DNA of 64,000 nt from Corythoichthys intestinalis (GCF_030265065.1 NC_080402.1:11867501-11931500); one strand, 5' to 3'; counted from the first letter of the stretch, positions 11,001 to 22,046 are shown. A program made the numbers and translations. Notes: generated by a model not told the origin, from the letters alone.

Positions 11001-11499
11001 GATAAATGTAAAAAATATTCATTCTCGCCATTAACGCGATAAATTTGATAACCCTACCTTAAGCTTGAACTAAAGACTCTGGAAGAGTGTAACACATTAT
11101 GTCTGTAACGTTAAATACAATTAGAAAACGATTTAATTAAAAAATATATATATATATTAAAAAAAGGCATGTCCGATATTTTTTTGCCGATTCCGATACT
11201 TTCAAAATGACGTGATCGGCATCCCGATCACTTGGGACATCTCTAGTTCTATTCCATTCAAATTAGAAGTCCATATAAAATCACTGCTATTAAAGGGCAC
11301 GCCAAGGGCTGCTGTGATTGGCGGTGAATGTTTCACGCCTGAGCAGCACAAAACTCATGAAACTATGAAGTAAAACTGCATGTGTACTAATTCTCGTAAC
11401 TCTACTTTCCACAGCAAGAAGACAACCGTCTCCATACTGGACGACATCGGCAGCATGTTTGACGACTTGGCCGACCAGCTGGACGCCATGCTTGACTGA
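4281..11499 (+). CDS. caskin1: CASKIN1, 3' part: last four coding exons
   Basis: C-terminal part of a Caskin scaffold, the synaptic CASK-interacting adaptor. Coding exons are 4281-5086, 5418-6018, 7719-8223 and 11415-11499; all junctions are AG/GT and the frame runs through 665 codons including the stop. The first exon opens in the end of the second SAM domain ([16 protein letters not shown]), passes into a long proline/serine/arginine-rich linker with SH3-type motifs such as [10 protein letters not shown] and repeated LRR(R/K) blocks, then a Glu/Lys-rich helix in exon three. The last exon encodes the Caskin tail ([16 protein letters not shown], ending AMLD). Ankyrin repeats, the SH3 domain and the first SAM domain lie left of the window. 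CASKIN1 is preferred over CASKIN2 because GNG13 and CHTF18 follow, as in human 16p13.3. Introns are filled with transposons. Confidence 0.93.
5418..6018 (+). CDS. caskin1: CASKIN1 coding exon (proline/arginine-rich linker)
   Basis: Acceptor tttccag before 5418, donor CCTG|GTAAGA after 6018. The reading begins [11 protein letters not shown] and contains [12 protein letters not shown], typical of the Caskin proline-rich region. Confidence 0.92.
6564..6926 (+). pseudogene. First exon of YqaJ/SWIM-type transposon protein, family A
   Basis: 120-codon open frame starting [20 protein letters not shown]. The segment [21 protein letters not shown] matches the pattern (Y-K-S-L-x-A-Y-x-x-F-x-x-G-W-V-x-x-V) that precedes the SWIM zinc finger in fish YqaJ-domain transposon proteins, as I recall it. 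The SWIM finger and nuclease domain are absent, so it cannot encode a working protein. Confidence 0.55.
7286..7463 (-). pseudogene. THAP zinc-finger first exon, family A transposase
   Basis: Reads [18 protein letters not shown] and ends with [10 protein letters not shown], giving the THAP C-x4-C ... C-x2-H signature. The frame is open to a good donor (CATCTG|GTAAGA) at the low end, 7285. The DDE transposase exons that should follow are deleted. THAP domains bind the transposon ends. Confidence 0.8.
7719..8223 (+). CDS. caskin1: CASKIN1 coding exon (Pro/Ala-rich, then Glu/Lys helix)
   Basis: Acceptor tttgtcag before 7719, donor AATGA|GTAAGC after 8223. Reading starts [17 protein letters not shown], continues through an alanine/proline stretch and ends with a charged [19 protein letters not shown] helix and a leucine/alanine helix. 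Confidence 0.92.
8898..9299 (+). pseudogene. First exon of YqaJ/SWIM-type transposon protein, family B copy 1
   Basis: Open frame with [17 protein letters not shown] and [19 protein letters not shown], ending at a donor (GCAAAG|GTAGGC). The YKSLxxYxxFxxGWV motif is the region just before the SWIM finger in fish YqaJ-type transposon proteins, from recall. The true start may be one of several Met codons. Downstream exons are missing. Confidence 0.55.
9564..9807 (-). pseudogene. THAP first exon, family B copy 1
   Basis: Reads [18 protein letters not shown] ... [16 protein letters not shown] and, after an in-frame TGA at 9589-9591, VCSMHFHSG before a strong donor (CTCCG|GTAAGT). Cysteines C6 and C11 plus C-x2-H make the THAP zinc site. 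The stop is shared with copy 2, so it predates their spread. Confidence 0.75.
9926..11270 (+). repeat. Tandem duplication, unit about 670 bp
   Basis: 9926-10595 is repeated by 10596-11270. The unit spans the right part of the hAT-type element, its GTTCTATT duplication and about 28 bases of flanking host DNA, so the duplication followed the insertion. The copies differ by scattered substitutions and a short insertion near 11220. Confidence 0.75.
11415..11499 (+). CDS. caskin1: CASKIN1 last coding exon (Caskin tail)
   Basis: Acceptor tttccacag precedes 11415. It encodes [18 protein letters not shown] and ends DAMLD with TGA at 11497-11499. This conserved C-terminal motif is the clearest identifier of the Caskin family. 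Confidence 0.95.
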
Positions 11500-11605
11500 C
11501 ACGCCGAGTCCCGACTCCCCCCGTGCGTCCGTTCCCTTTCTCCAGATAGCGTCGAGAAACACCGCTCCAGAGGCCGCAAAAGTGTTTCACGCGCAAATAA
11601 AGTAC
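11500..11605 (+). other. caskin1: CASKIN1 3' UTR, proximal, with poly(A) signal
   Basis: AATAAA at 11596-11601 follows the stop by about 100 bases. A second candidate end is AATAAA at 16350-16355, after unique-looking sequence from about 15690. If that is used, the hAT element at 12026-15054 would lie inside the long 3' UTR. Confidence 0.5.
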
Positions 11606-12266
11606 ACAGCCTGCGATGCTCCGAGCTGACTGAGAAGCACAATCATTCTCATCTCTACAGACGAGAAGAAAATACAAGCACATGGAAGCAGACAGTTGAG
11701 GATGCATTTTTGCTGCTCGGTGCTCTCCACTGAAGCTCCCGCTGCGTGCGTGACGCGCCGTCTCCGTTCATGTCGTCGTTGTGGCCGTTTTTGTCGTCCA
11801 GTTACGAGTGTGTATCGTCCTTTACCGAAATGTCAGTGTCCTTCTTCCAATCATTCACGATGTACTTACTCCTATGATGTGTGGCCAGAAATTCTGGGGC
11901 ACACCAAAACACTAGAAGTGGGGGGGGGGGGGGGGGCTGAAGTCACTCTACTTTAGTGGAGTTAGACTTAAATTGCTGATTTTAGGACTTGCTTGACTAT
12001 AACTTCAGGAATAATATACTATGAACAAGGGCGTAGGTTTGCATAGGGACAGTAAGGACATAACACTACCAACTTTTCAGGATGCTTAAATTGTCCCCAC
12101 CAACTTTTAAGTATTCTTATTTTTTGCATTATATAATGAGTTCAGTTATATAGGTAAGTTAGATTGTCTTCCCATATGTTGTATGGATAGAATAGACCCT
12201 TCCATTATTACGTGAATTATTTTCATTTACACACTCACACAGCCCTGACAGATTCATGTCGACAAC

Positions 12267-12338
12267 ATGCCGCCTTCTCCGCCCCCTTCGAAGAGGGATA
12301 TTAGAAGTCTTGTTTTGTTTCGGCCAGCAGCAGCCACT
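12267..12338 (+). pseudogene. First exon of a hAT transposase, remnant
   Basis: ATG followed by MPPSPPPSKRDIRSLVLFRP and AAAT, ending at a consensus donor CCACT|GTAAGT. A related reading, [19 protein letters not shown], is in the inverted copy at 47355 going left. Short basic starts of the type K-x-(I/F)-x-S-F-F are common in fish hAT proteins. No further exons are left here. Confidence 0.45.
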
Positions 12339-12808
12339 GTAAGTAATGTAAAAAGACGTCAATGATGTGGAAGTAGGGGAAACACCAATAGTTTTGGCAC
12401 TGAAAGTCTGACCTGCATCAGAGTTAGCATAACATTAAACTGTGAACTTGCTAACCTGCAAAACTACTGCGGTCAGGCCAGCCTCCACAAGGAACAGCTA
12501 AGTCAAGCTAGCCGTCCCTTATTTGGATCATTGTTTGCATTATGTGCATCGCGCTAATGTAACGCGGTGGCTTCAGAGTGCAAGTCCCAAAAACAAACAA
12601 AACAAAACGGGAGCTATCCAAGAATGGGTCCACCTCCGTCGGACACTGACATGAACATGAACTGACATAAAAAAAAAAAAATATGTGAAATGGAATCACA
12701 CGTCAGAATTTCAATTTGGTTCAAGTCTAGTATGCATAAGATGTACAGTAGATCAGTCCTTGGATAGCTCAGATTTTTTTCCATTATTTTTTCCCGGATC
12801 ACTTTTAT

Positions 12809-14998
12809 ATATGGCGGAAAACACAGACAAGGCTTAAAAAGCAGTTTCTGCTCTTGCACCCCTCTTTAAAATAAACTGCTGTATTTTAAGCCGAAGGTTG
12901 TGTTTTATTGAACAATGGCTATATGCTGCCATTGCAGATTCATGGCGCATTAAGCCGCCGAACTATTTATAATATGCCCGTTTTACCCTGGAAACCCCAG
13001 TTTACAGACATCGCGCAACCGCTTTTGTTTCAACCTAGCCATTAAAAAAGAAGGTAAGTAAACGTATTTATTATTCGAAATGTCTGTCATTTTTAGCTTA
13101 GAATCATGAAATGATGTCTAATATTTAGTTAAAAAAAAAAACGACTTTAAAAAATTATTCACTTGCATATTTTAAACTTTTAAACAAATTCCGTCACAGT
13201 GAAAAAATTGGCGTCTGTAAAAAAAAACATGGCTATCTACCTCATAACTATCGCTTCGTTGTATTTTTTTCAATACTGTCACATTTCCCCCAATATTTTA
13301 GATGATAAATCATCGATCCAACAAAGAAGAATTTACAAAAAAACATTTAAAATGGTAAATAATGTATATGAAAATGAAGATCTCAATTACTCCTTGATGT
13401 CTGCGATTTCTGCATCGCGACCCTTGTTATATTACCATGTTTCACCCATAAAATCCCCAAAAAATCCAGCTGTGGCCATTCACAGCTGTGTCTTGACACT
13501 GGGTGATACATGCTACATGGAGTTTTTGGATCGAAAAGAGGGAAGTACGCAACAACATCTTGTTAAAATCATGGCGTCTTTATTTATGCTCTCGCGTGCT
13601 CTTTTTCATTGTGACATAATTTGTTTAAAAGTTTACTATGTGAGTAAATAATTCTATAAAGTAAATTTTTAAACTAAAAATTAGACATCAATTAATGATT
13701 CGAAGCTAAAAATGGTAGCTATTTTGAATAATAAATATAACTATTTACTAGGGTTGTTCCCATCATGTTTTTTTTGCTCCCGATCCGATCCCGATCGTTT
13801 TAGTTTGAGTATCTGCCGATCCCGATATTTCCCGATCCGATTGCTTTTTTTTTTTGCTCCCGATTCAATTCCAATCATTCCCGATAATTTTTCCCGATCA
13901 TATACATTTTGGCAATGCATTAAGAAAAAAATGGATAAAACTCGGACGAATATATACATTCAACATATAGTACATAAGTACTGTATTTGTTTATTATGAC
14001 AATAAATCCTCAAGATAGCATTTACATTATTAACATTCTTTCTGTGAGAGGGATCCACGGATAGAAAGACTTGTAATTCTTAAAGGATAAATGTGACTTT
14101 GTATATTGTGACTAAATATTGCCATCTAGTGTGTTTGTTGAGCTTTCAGTAAATGATACTGTAGCCATTTAACTGTTCTGCCCAAATGCATGATGGGAAG
14201 TGCAACCCCGACTGTGCGTAGTGGCACCAATTGATATATCTTCTCTGCGTTGGGAAGTAACATAGGGTGTTAATGAAAAGACCAACTACTACCGTTCTTC
14301 TCCACATTGCTTCCCACGATATTTCTAATTGTTGAGAGAGGGATTTTAAGGCTTTAGCCAATTAAATAGAGGCTCCAAAGACTGCCAAAATTCTCTCTAC
14401 TCATTTTAAGCTGCCTGTTAGCTCTATACATAGGTAAAACGGCGTCATTATAGATTGAACGCAACAACGCGTGAGTGGGTTGTGCAGCGCATGCGTTAAT
14501 TGCATTAAATATTTTAACGTGATTAATTTTTCAAAAATTCATTACCGCCGTTTACGCGATAAATTTGATAGCCCTACTTTATGCCAAAACTAAAGACTCT
14601 AGATGAATGTAAGACATTTTGTCTGTAACGTTAAATACAATTAAAAAACGATTTAATTAAAAAATATATATGTTGAAAAAAAGGCATGTCCGATATTTTT
14701 TTGCCGATTCCGATACTTTGAAAATGACGTGATCAGACATCTTTACTTCTAACCTTCTTTTTATGGCTGGGTTGAAACAAAAGCGGTTGCGCGGTGTCTG
14801 TAAACGAGGGTCTCCAGGGTAAAACGGACAAATTAAAAGTAGTTTGGGGGCATAATGCGCCATGAAACTGCTATGGCAGCATATAGACATATTGTTCTAT
14901 CAAACACAACAGTTCTTTTGGCATAAAATACAGCACTTTATTTTAAAGAGGGGTGCAAGAAACTGCTTTTTCAGCCTTGTCTGTGTTTTCCGCCATAT
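12809..14998 (+). mobile_element. Inverted-repeat element with ATATGGCGGAAAA ends
   Basis: Arms of about 200-270 bp at 12809-13060 and 14757-14998 are inverted, diverged copies of each other, starting ATATGGCGGAAAACACAGAC. A second copy lies at 36576-37553. The interior holds a 150-codon open frame at 13199-13651 with no recognisable domain. The superfamily is not clear and no unambiguous target duplication was found. Confidence 0.55.
13749..14745 (+). mobile_element. hAT-type non-autonomous element, second copy
   Basis: Same family as 8478-10559 (starts TAGGGTTGTTCCCATCATG). It lacks the ISL2EU-like insertion and so preserves the empty target site at 14101-14118. The 8-bp flanks match poorly, so its edges are approximate. 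Confidence 0.65.
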
Positions 14999-15062
14999 GC
15001 AAGTTATGCCATTATATCGTCTCTACCAATGTTTAGACCAAACCTACGCCCTTGACTATGAA

Positions 15063-16406
15063 TATTATACATGTGGATTCAAGAATGATGTTTTTGATCA
15101 AATTGTGAAAACGATACATGACAACTAGAAAAAGAGTTTGCTCTGCTGGTCCGTAAACTTCCGCAGGTAAATTTCTGTTATTCTTGGGTCACTTCCCATT
15201 ATTTTTGGGGTATTTCTGGGTCACTTTCTGTTGGTTTTGAATCACTTCCTGTTAATTAAAGGCCATTTCCGGGTCACTGTTGATTTTAAGCCATTCCATT
15301 CATTTTCAGTCACTTCCTGATGCTTTAAGATCTTTCTCTTTTGATTTTGTAGCATTTCTGGGTCACTTCTTGTTCATTACGGGTAACTACTGGGTCACTT
15401 CCTGTTCATTTTGGGTCACTTCCAGTAGATTCTCGGGCATTTCTTGGTCACTTTCTTTTGATTTTGGAGCATTTCCGAGACATAACAACTATGACAACAA
15501 CCCCCAAAGACAGGAAAACTAAGTTAAAACAGTAACTTGACTTGCTTGTAATTTAAAAGACTTGAGACTTCCAGAAAAACGTACATTCTACTATTTTAAA
15601 CTTGGTTGTTTTGGTGGTGTGTTTGCTTGGAATTGAAATGACACATTATGCAAAGACACTATAAGCACATGGTGTGATCCCTCTCGTCCCGCTGCAGTGA
15701 AAATTGTTTTCAAAAAATAATCCTATATTTCAATGCTTTCCAGTATAGTTCATGATAGAAGCAGGTGTTCGAGCTGTTATTGCTCCCTGTATCGTTGGTT
15801 AGTACAACTGCCTCTGCCTCACCTACAGCCCAGTGTGTAAATGATTTGTTTACTTTGCATCTCTGTGCCTTGGTAGTGTTCTTTCATACTTTTTCTGTTG
15901 TTGTTTGCGTACTCATTTTGTTTCCTCTAATGAGTTCCCACATGAATCTCCCAGTGTATTCATGCTTGTAAGTTTGTTCAGTATAGGACCACTGAGAAGC
16001 AATTTTTTGCAAGCCCTATTTTAAGCTGTTCCAAGTCAATTTTACTACCCTCGCCCCGATTTCCAGTGGTGAAACCCACCCACGTAGGCAAGATGGCAGA
16101 TGAAAACTCCCTGATATCTTCCCAGATAAAGAAGTCCACTCGTATTTTTATGTCTTTTGGGAAAAGATTGCAAAAATATATTTGAGAGATATATGCTAAT
16201 AATAACAATATGGATTATGGATCAGAGGGGAGCTGATCAAGTATGTACATTTTTTGGCTGAATGTGTTGTGATGGCTGTTGTGCCACAGTCAGGTCTAAA
16301 GGTTCATGTTTTCTGCTGTGAAGATGCATTGATGTACAGATGTGAATGGAATAAATGTAAGGATAACCTTGTGCACTGTTTTATTATCCTTTAAGGCTAG
16401 TAAATA
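15063..16406. other. CASKIN1 downstream region, possible distal 3' UTR
   Basis: After the degenerate CACTTCCTGTT repeat, 15690-16380 looks unique and T-rich and ends with AATAAA at 16350-16355. No coding exon. Confidence 0.35.
15160..15490 (+). repeat. Degenerate CACTTCCTGTT tandem repeat
   Basis: About ten imperfect units of the form GGTCACTTCCTGTTNATTTTGG with GCATTTC between them. The same motif recurs at 29710-29850 and, in both orientations, at 57180-57360. Confidence 0.6.
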
Positions 16407-17970
16407 CAGTGGGGCAAATAAGTATTTAGTCCACCACCAATTGTGCAAGTTCTCCTACTTGAAAAGATTAAAGGCGTGTAATTGTCAACATGGGTAAACC
16501 TCAACCATGAGAAACAGAATGTGGAAAAAAAATAAATAAATAAAATTGTTTGATTTTTAAAGAATTTATTTCCAAATTAGAGAGGAAAATAAGTATTTGG
16601 TCATCTACAAACAAGCAAGAGTTCTGGCTGCCAAAGAGGTCTAACTTCTTCTAACGAGGCTCCACTTGTTACCTGTATTAATGGCACCTGTTTTAACTCA
16701 TTATCGGTATAAAAGACACCTGTCCACAACCTCAGTCAGTCACACTCCAAACTCCACTATGGCCAAGACCAAAGAGCTGTCGAAGGACACCAGAGACAAA
16801 ATTGTAGACCTGCACCAGGCTGGGAAGACTGAATCTGCAATAGGTAAAACGCTTGGTGTAAAGAAATCAACTGCAGGAATAATTATTAGAAAATGAAAGC
16901 CATACAAGACCACTGATAATCTCGCTCGATCTGGGGCTCCATGCATGATCTCACCCCGTGGCGTCAAAATGATAACAAGATCGGTGAGCAAAAATCCCAG
17001 AACCACACGGGGGGACCTAGTGAATGGCCTACAGAGAGCTGGGACCACAGAAACAAAGGCCACTATCAGTAACACAATGCGCCACCAGGGACTCAAATCC
17101 TGCACTGCCAGACGTGTCCCCCTGCTGAAGCCAGTACACGTCCAGGCCCGTCTGCGGTTCGCTAGAGAGCATTTGGATGATCCAGAAGAAGACTGGGAGA
17201 ATGTGTTATGGTCAGATGAAACCAAAATAGAACTTTTTGGTAGAAACACAGGTTCTCGTGTTTGGAGGAGAAAGAATACTGAATTGCATCTGAAGAACAC
17301 CATACCGACTGTGAAGCATGGGGGTGGAAAATTCATGCTTTGGGGCTGTTTTTCTGCTAAGGGACCAGGACGACTGATCTGTGTAAAGGAAAGAATGAAT
17401 GGGGCCATGTATCGAGATTTTGAGTGAAAATCTCCTTCCATCAGCAAGGCCATTGAAGATGAGACGTGGGTGGGTCTTTCAGCATGACAATGATCCCAAA
17501 CACAGAGCCAGGGCAACAAAGGAGTGGTTTCGTAAGAAGCATTTCAAGGTCCTGGAGTGGCCCAGCCAGTCTCCAGATCTCAACCCCATAGAAAATCTGT
17601 GGAGGGAGTTGAAAATCCGTGTTGCCCAACAACAGCCCCCGAACATCACTGCTCTAGAGGAGATCTGCATGGAGGAATGGGCCAAAATACCAGCAACAGT
17701 GTGTGAAAAGCTTGTGAAGAGTTACAGAAAACGTTTGGCCTCCATTATTGCCAACAAAGGGTACATAAAAAAATATTGAGATGAACTTTTGGTATTGACC
17801 AAATACTTATTTTCCACCATGATTTGCAAATCAATTCTTTAAAAATCAAACAATGTGATTTTCTTTTCTTTTTTTTGTCTACATTCTGTCTCTCATGGTT
17901 GAGGTTTACCCATGTTGACAATTACAGGCCTCTCTAATATTTTCAAGTGGGAGAACTTGCACAATTATTG
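16407..17970 (+). mobile_element. Tc1-like transposon, transposase broken
   Basis: Left end CAGTGGGGCAAATAAGTATT after TA. The right inverted end is recognisable but loses its last 30 or so bases after 17960. Transposase readings at 16666-16896, 16945-17427 and 17399-17779 carry an N-terminal helix-turn-helix, [12 protein letters not shown] (first Asp), FQHDNDPKH (second Asp) and [11 protein letters not shown] (Glu). One in-frame TGA (16894-16896) and a frameshift near 17420 inactivate it. Confidence 0.9.
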
Positions 17971-18772
17971 GTTAGTGAGGCTAATGGGGAAAGAAGACAA
18001 CCTCTTTTTCGCCTACTATAAAACATTGGCAGTTTTCTCCAAAACGCAAAAAAAAAAAAGTGACACTTCAAACATAAAAAACTTGCTAGTTAACAGCATT
18101 TGCAAATGAAAAAAAAAGAAAAAAAATGAGCACAGACACCACATTGCAATGATAAAAAGAGCCTTTTTTCTGCAGAGTGTAAATCTTACGGTTTGCTGTT
18201 AGCGAACATTTAGGTGAACATTTCAAAATAAAAGCACGTCATGTTCGTCATATGAACGATTTCTGGAGTTAATCCCACATGCTTCAGAATTCAGATTCTA
18301 CACTAAGAATAGCTTTAAAATGACACCCTTTATGAAAAATCTGATTGGCAATGAATAATCATTATAGTAGTATACTATAATATAAGATATTTTTTTAAAG
18401 AATTGTTTTGAATCACGTTGGAAAGGTGAAGTCAGTGTTCTGAATCTGTTAACATTCCATTCTTTTGCTTTTAGTTAATGCTATCAGCATTTTACCTATT
18501 GTTTAGTTGTGAATAATTGTTATTTACGTGTTTCTTTGTACTTTATGCAAAAATGTAAGTGTTCTTCAATGTTTTTGTGCCCTGTACGACACCTTGGAAC
18601 GCAAGTCCGTCAGATATCATGTGATGCTAGATGTCATATGCGCACTGTGAGCAGATATCGACACTTGTCGGATAGCTAAAGGACAGAACCATTCGAGCCA
18701 CAGAAAAATTTAAATCATCGGGAGCGTGTACTTCAAAACTGGAACGCAGTACAATACACAATTTCCCCCGAC

Positions 18773-18810
<38 letters not shown>

Positions 18811-18903
18811 AACAAAAACCCAAAAGATCCTCAAAGTGCTTTACAACAACGACAAACATGGTTTATGATAAATAAAAGGAAGGAAAGTACTATACAATGA
18901 TAT
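17971..18903. other. Intergenic, no gene seen
   Basis: A/T-rich sequence with a poly-A run of about 29 at 18775-18804. No element ends or exons recognised. Confidence 0.4.
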
Positions 18904-19981
18904 TAGGCTCGAGCGTTTACGTCACAGCAGCACGGGATCGTGCGAGATTTGCGACAACGCAACCATTGCGGAAGCACGTCTGCATCACGGGACATTTAAA
19001 CTTAACGGCAAATACAATTCAACTACGAGTGCCAAAGATGGAAAAATGTAGGGAAAACTTGCCAGTTCGAAACAGAGACAAACTTGTTACCACGGCGAAG
19101 GACAGATATGTGAGCAATTTTAAGGATGTGAACAATGTTGACCCTCACGAGCAAGCCGAACACAAATGGAATAAAGATGTAGACAAGCTTCCACCACTAC
19201 GCGAAATGGACATCATGCTGTATTTAGTGTTTGGTATATGTTACTACACTCATCAGCAATTCCGAAACTACAAATCGCTACAAAGCTACGAACAGTTTTG
19301 CTGCGGATGGGTGCAGGATCTTCACTTTATGACCATAGTAAACGGCAACACCATCTTTCTAGCAAAGGTAGGCAATGTGTGTTTACATTAGTCTGTGACC
19401 ACGGATGTACAAATCTTTTGCTGCATAAAATGTAGCCTGTGTACAAATTCTTTGCCACTCTCTCACGTCAAAATATTACAGCTTTTTCATTTAGCAACGA
19501 CAGGAATTATGTCTAATGAAGACAATGCACATGTATGCATGCTAGTTGTTTAGCTGTAGCAATAGCTAACAACAGGCCGACTTAGGGCGTAAAGTTACTG
19601 AAATTTGCGTAAACAAACGAAATTAACTTACCGGAGTGGAAGTGCATAGAGCAAACTCAGTGTGTAACTGGAGAATCAAACGTTATGCCCTTCCTTCTGA
19701 TCGAGGCCACCCATGCCATTCTTCGACGTTTGGTAAGTTCAGATATGAGCTTTCCCTCGCCTTTTCTCCATGTAGGGATCCGGAAGAAACTCAATGGTGT
19801 TCTGTCGAGCTGTACATTCTCCTTTCTATTCGATCGGTTGTTGCAATTCTTTAGCGCACAATAATTTCCAACCATTTTTAAAGAGCGACCTGTGTTGAAA
19901 TGCCTCAGTTTATGTTTCTCGCTTCCACAATGGCGATAGCGGCGGAAACCTCGCGAGTGCCACGTCATACGCTCGAGCCTA
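18904..19981 (+). mobile_element. Hollow THAP/YqaJ DNA transposon, family B copy 2 (ISL2EU-like)
   Basis: Exactly the same length (1,078 bp) and ends as copy 1, flanked by AT at 18902-18903 and 19982-19983. The YqaJ-partner exon runs to 19367 on + and the THAP exon spans 19632-19875 on -, with the same premature TGA. Near-identity points to recent mobilisation of this deletion derivative by an autonomous relative elsewhere. Confidence 0.85.
19632..19875 (-). pseudogene. THAP first exon, family B copy 2
   Basis: [18 protein letters not shown] through the in-frame TGA (19657-19659) to VCSMHFHSG and donor GTAAGT. Same C-x4-C ... C-x2-H zinc ligands as copy 1. Confidence 0.75.
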
Positions 19982-21034
19982 ATTGTGAAAAAAAAAAAAG
20001 AAAAAAAAGAAAACAAATTGCGATAAAAGTCAAAACAGCAAATAAAACAGATAAAATCTGCAAACATTAAAAACCCTTAAGAAATAATAACCAGTAATAC
20101 TTCTAACTTATTTTCTTTTAATCCAACAACAAGCCTGGAAACATAGCCACGTTAATGCGATGTGGATAATAATGAACCAAACTTCGTAAAAAGTTTTCTG
20201 TCGCAAAATGGTTGAAAGTTAGTTACACCGCAAACTCCACAGCAATCTAGCTGTATATATGATATCTATACAGAGGACACACGATTTACTTCCGCATTCC
20301 TGTCATTTCGCCGTTGTAACATTTACTTCACCTTGCACTCCCTTCATTCTTAAATAAAAGATGAGTTTTGGGTGTAGAAATGAAATTATTTTTTAAATTC
20401 ACGCTTGGGAGAGAAGGGGCGGGACTTCCGCTTCAGTAGGGTTTCTCTTGGTTTCCTTTCCGCTTCCTTTCCTTTCTTTCTGAGATGGAGACACAGGCTA
20501 ACGTGTATTTCTGTTCCTCTGATCGAATTTATTTAGCGCCAAATGGCAGTCCAAGACGCTCTTTATTTTTACTTTTTGAAGCATGGTATAGAAAAAGAAA
20601 ACTAAAGTGAGGTGAGTTTTTGTCTTACACGTTTGTGCGCACGAGACCATGTGGCGTCTAAGCACGTGCTCGACGAAAGTTGTACTGTAATTTTCTACCA
20701 TGTTTGAAATTAGATAAAGCGGTACAAAAAATAGAATGAATATGGTTTCTATTAAGTAACATGACCTAATGTCAACTGCAACAATTGTATTCAAATAACT
20801 GAACGTCCCACGAAACGGATCTTTTTTCACTTAAAATTGGTTTAACCTTGTTTCACCTGTTTTTTCCAGAGTCAAAGGCAGATAAATATCAAGAATTCAA
20901 GGAAATCCTAACTACTAGGTAAGTCCACCTTTACTGTAAGTGAAATACACAAAACGGGGTCTTTGCTTTACAACGATGTAAGCCGAAATTCACTTGCCAA
21001 AATCACAAGTATCACAAATATATTACAAAAGTTT

Positions 21035-21440
21035 CCCAGATAGCAGACCGACATTGAATAAACATTGATTTTCCATCAAAATCATTAGTATGGTTGACAT
21101 CAAAATTTTGGACGTCAAGTGACGTTGAAACAACGTTGTTCTGTTGTATGTCAGGCGATGGTTGGGTTAACATTGTTTTATAGTTGATGAACTAATGTTG
21201 ACAAATAGTTGATTTATGATTGACCGGGAAATATGATTGAAAAGCCATTGAATTATGGATGAGCGGACGTTTTGGTCGAAAACGACATTGATTCAGTGTT
21301 GTTCCAATATTATTAATAATCGAAATGACGATTAGGTTTTGTAAGGATTTGAACGTTGAAAAAACATTAATCGAGGGTGCAAAAAGTGACGTTGATTCAA
21401 CGATATAAGATCGATTTTCAACGTCTGTCTGCTATCTGGG
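21035..21440. mobile_element. Miniature inverted-repeat element in snoRNA host intron 2
   Basis: 14-bp perfect inverted ends CCCAGATAGCAGAC / GTCTGCTATCTGGG, 406 bp, flanked by TTT on both sides (possible 3-bp duplication). No coding content. Confidence 0.7.
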
Positions 21441-21510
21441 TTTAGGCAATTTATAACCTTAGATTGTTGGTACCGTTGTAAACTGAGGATCCCTTTAAAA
21501 AAAAAAAAAA

Positions 21511-21595
21511 CTGCCTGTGATGACAAATTACTTTTCTGACACCTACTATGACAGCTGTTGTCAGCTTGTGATTCTACATTTTATCCTGAGGCTTC
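21511..21595 (+). ncRNA. snord60: C/D-box snoRNA 1 (SNORD60-like)
   Basis: C box GTGATGA 21517-21523, D' CTGA 21536-21539, C'-like TATGACA just after, D box CTGA 21586-21589, closed by a GCC/GGC terminal stem. The central block CTGACACCTACTATGACAGC is kept in all three copies and resembles vertebrate U60 as I remember it. The next exon begins at 21665. Confidence 0.75.
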
Positions 21596-21765
21596 ACAAC
21601 TACAGTTGTTGAAAAAAATGGAAAGCTCTTTCTTGTGTTGTAATTTGATATTGCTGTTATACAGGCTAAAACATGATGCAAATTCTCAGAGTCTGGACTT
21701 AATGAAAATGCAGCAGATGTGAGAGCTGGTAAGTTTGTAACATGCACTGTCGGGACTTTATTTTT

Positions 21766-21856
21766 CCAGCCGCCGATGACGAATAAAAAAAAATTCTGAC
21801 ACCTACTATGACAGCTGAACTTCAGCTTGTGATTCTATGTTAGATCCTGAGGCTTC
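21766..21856 (+). ncRNA. snord60: C/D-box snoRNA 2 (SNORD60-like, degenerate C box)
   Basis: Same D' (21796-21799), C'-like and D (21847-21850) elements as copy 1. The C box reads CCGATGA instead of RTGATGA, and an A-run replaces the first guide region. Lies in intron 3. It may be a decaying copy. Confidence 0.6.
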
Positions 21857-22046
21857 TTGTTCATTGTTGAAAATTATCATGCATTTTTCAGTCGCCTCAT
21901 ATATATTTTTTCTTTTTTTCTGCAGGAGCAAGAGGTTCCACTAAAAAGGAGTGACTCCAGTTTAGGATGCAATTTTACCTGCACTGATGAGAGAGCAGGC
22001 GAGTTTGAATAATTACTTTGTGTTTTTTTTTGTTGTTTTTTTCCGC

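Larger units (their letters stand above)
12026..15054 (+). mobile_element. hAT-type element, TIR CAAGGGCGTAGGTTTG, with nested insertions
   Basis: 3,029 bp, beginning CAAGGGCGTAGGTTTGC and ending with its inverse, flanked by a perfect 8-bp duplication ACTATGAA (12018-12025, 15055-15062). The left part keeps a first-exon remnant (12267-12338, MPPSPPPSKRDIRS). The right part is occupied by a second inverted-repeat element (12809-14998), itself interrupted by a third (13749-14745). Truncated relatives are at 26145-28585, 29240-29576 and 47143-47668. Confidence 0.8.

Noticed and set aside
13199-13651. 150-codon open frame as a host gene
   Set aside because: Entirely inside a nested transposon and lacks a recognisable domain or matching frame in the second copy of the element.
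16740-17519. 259-codon open frame on the - strand
   Set aside because: It is the antisense of the Tc1-like transposase, whose + strand carries the known DDE motifs.
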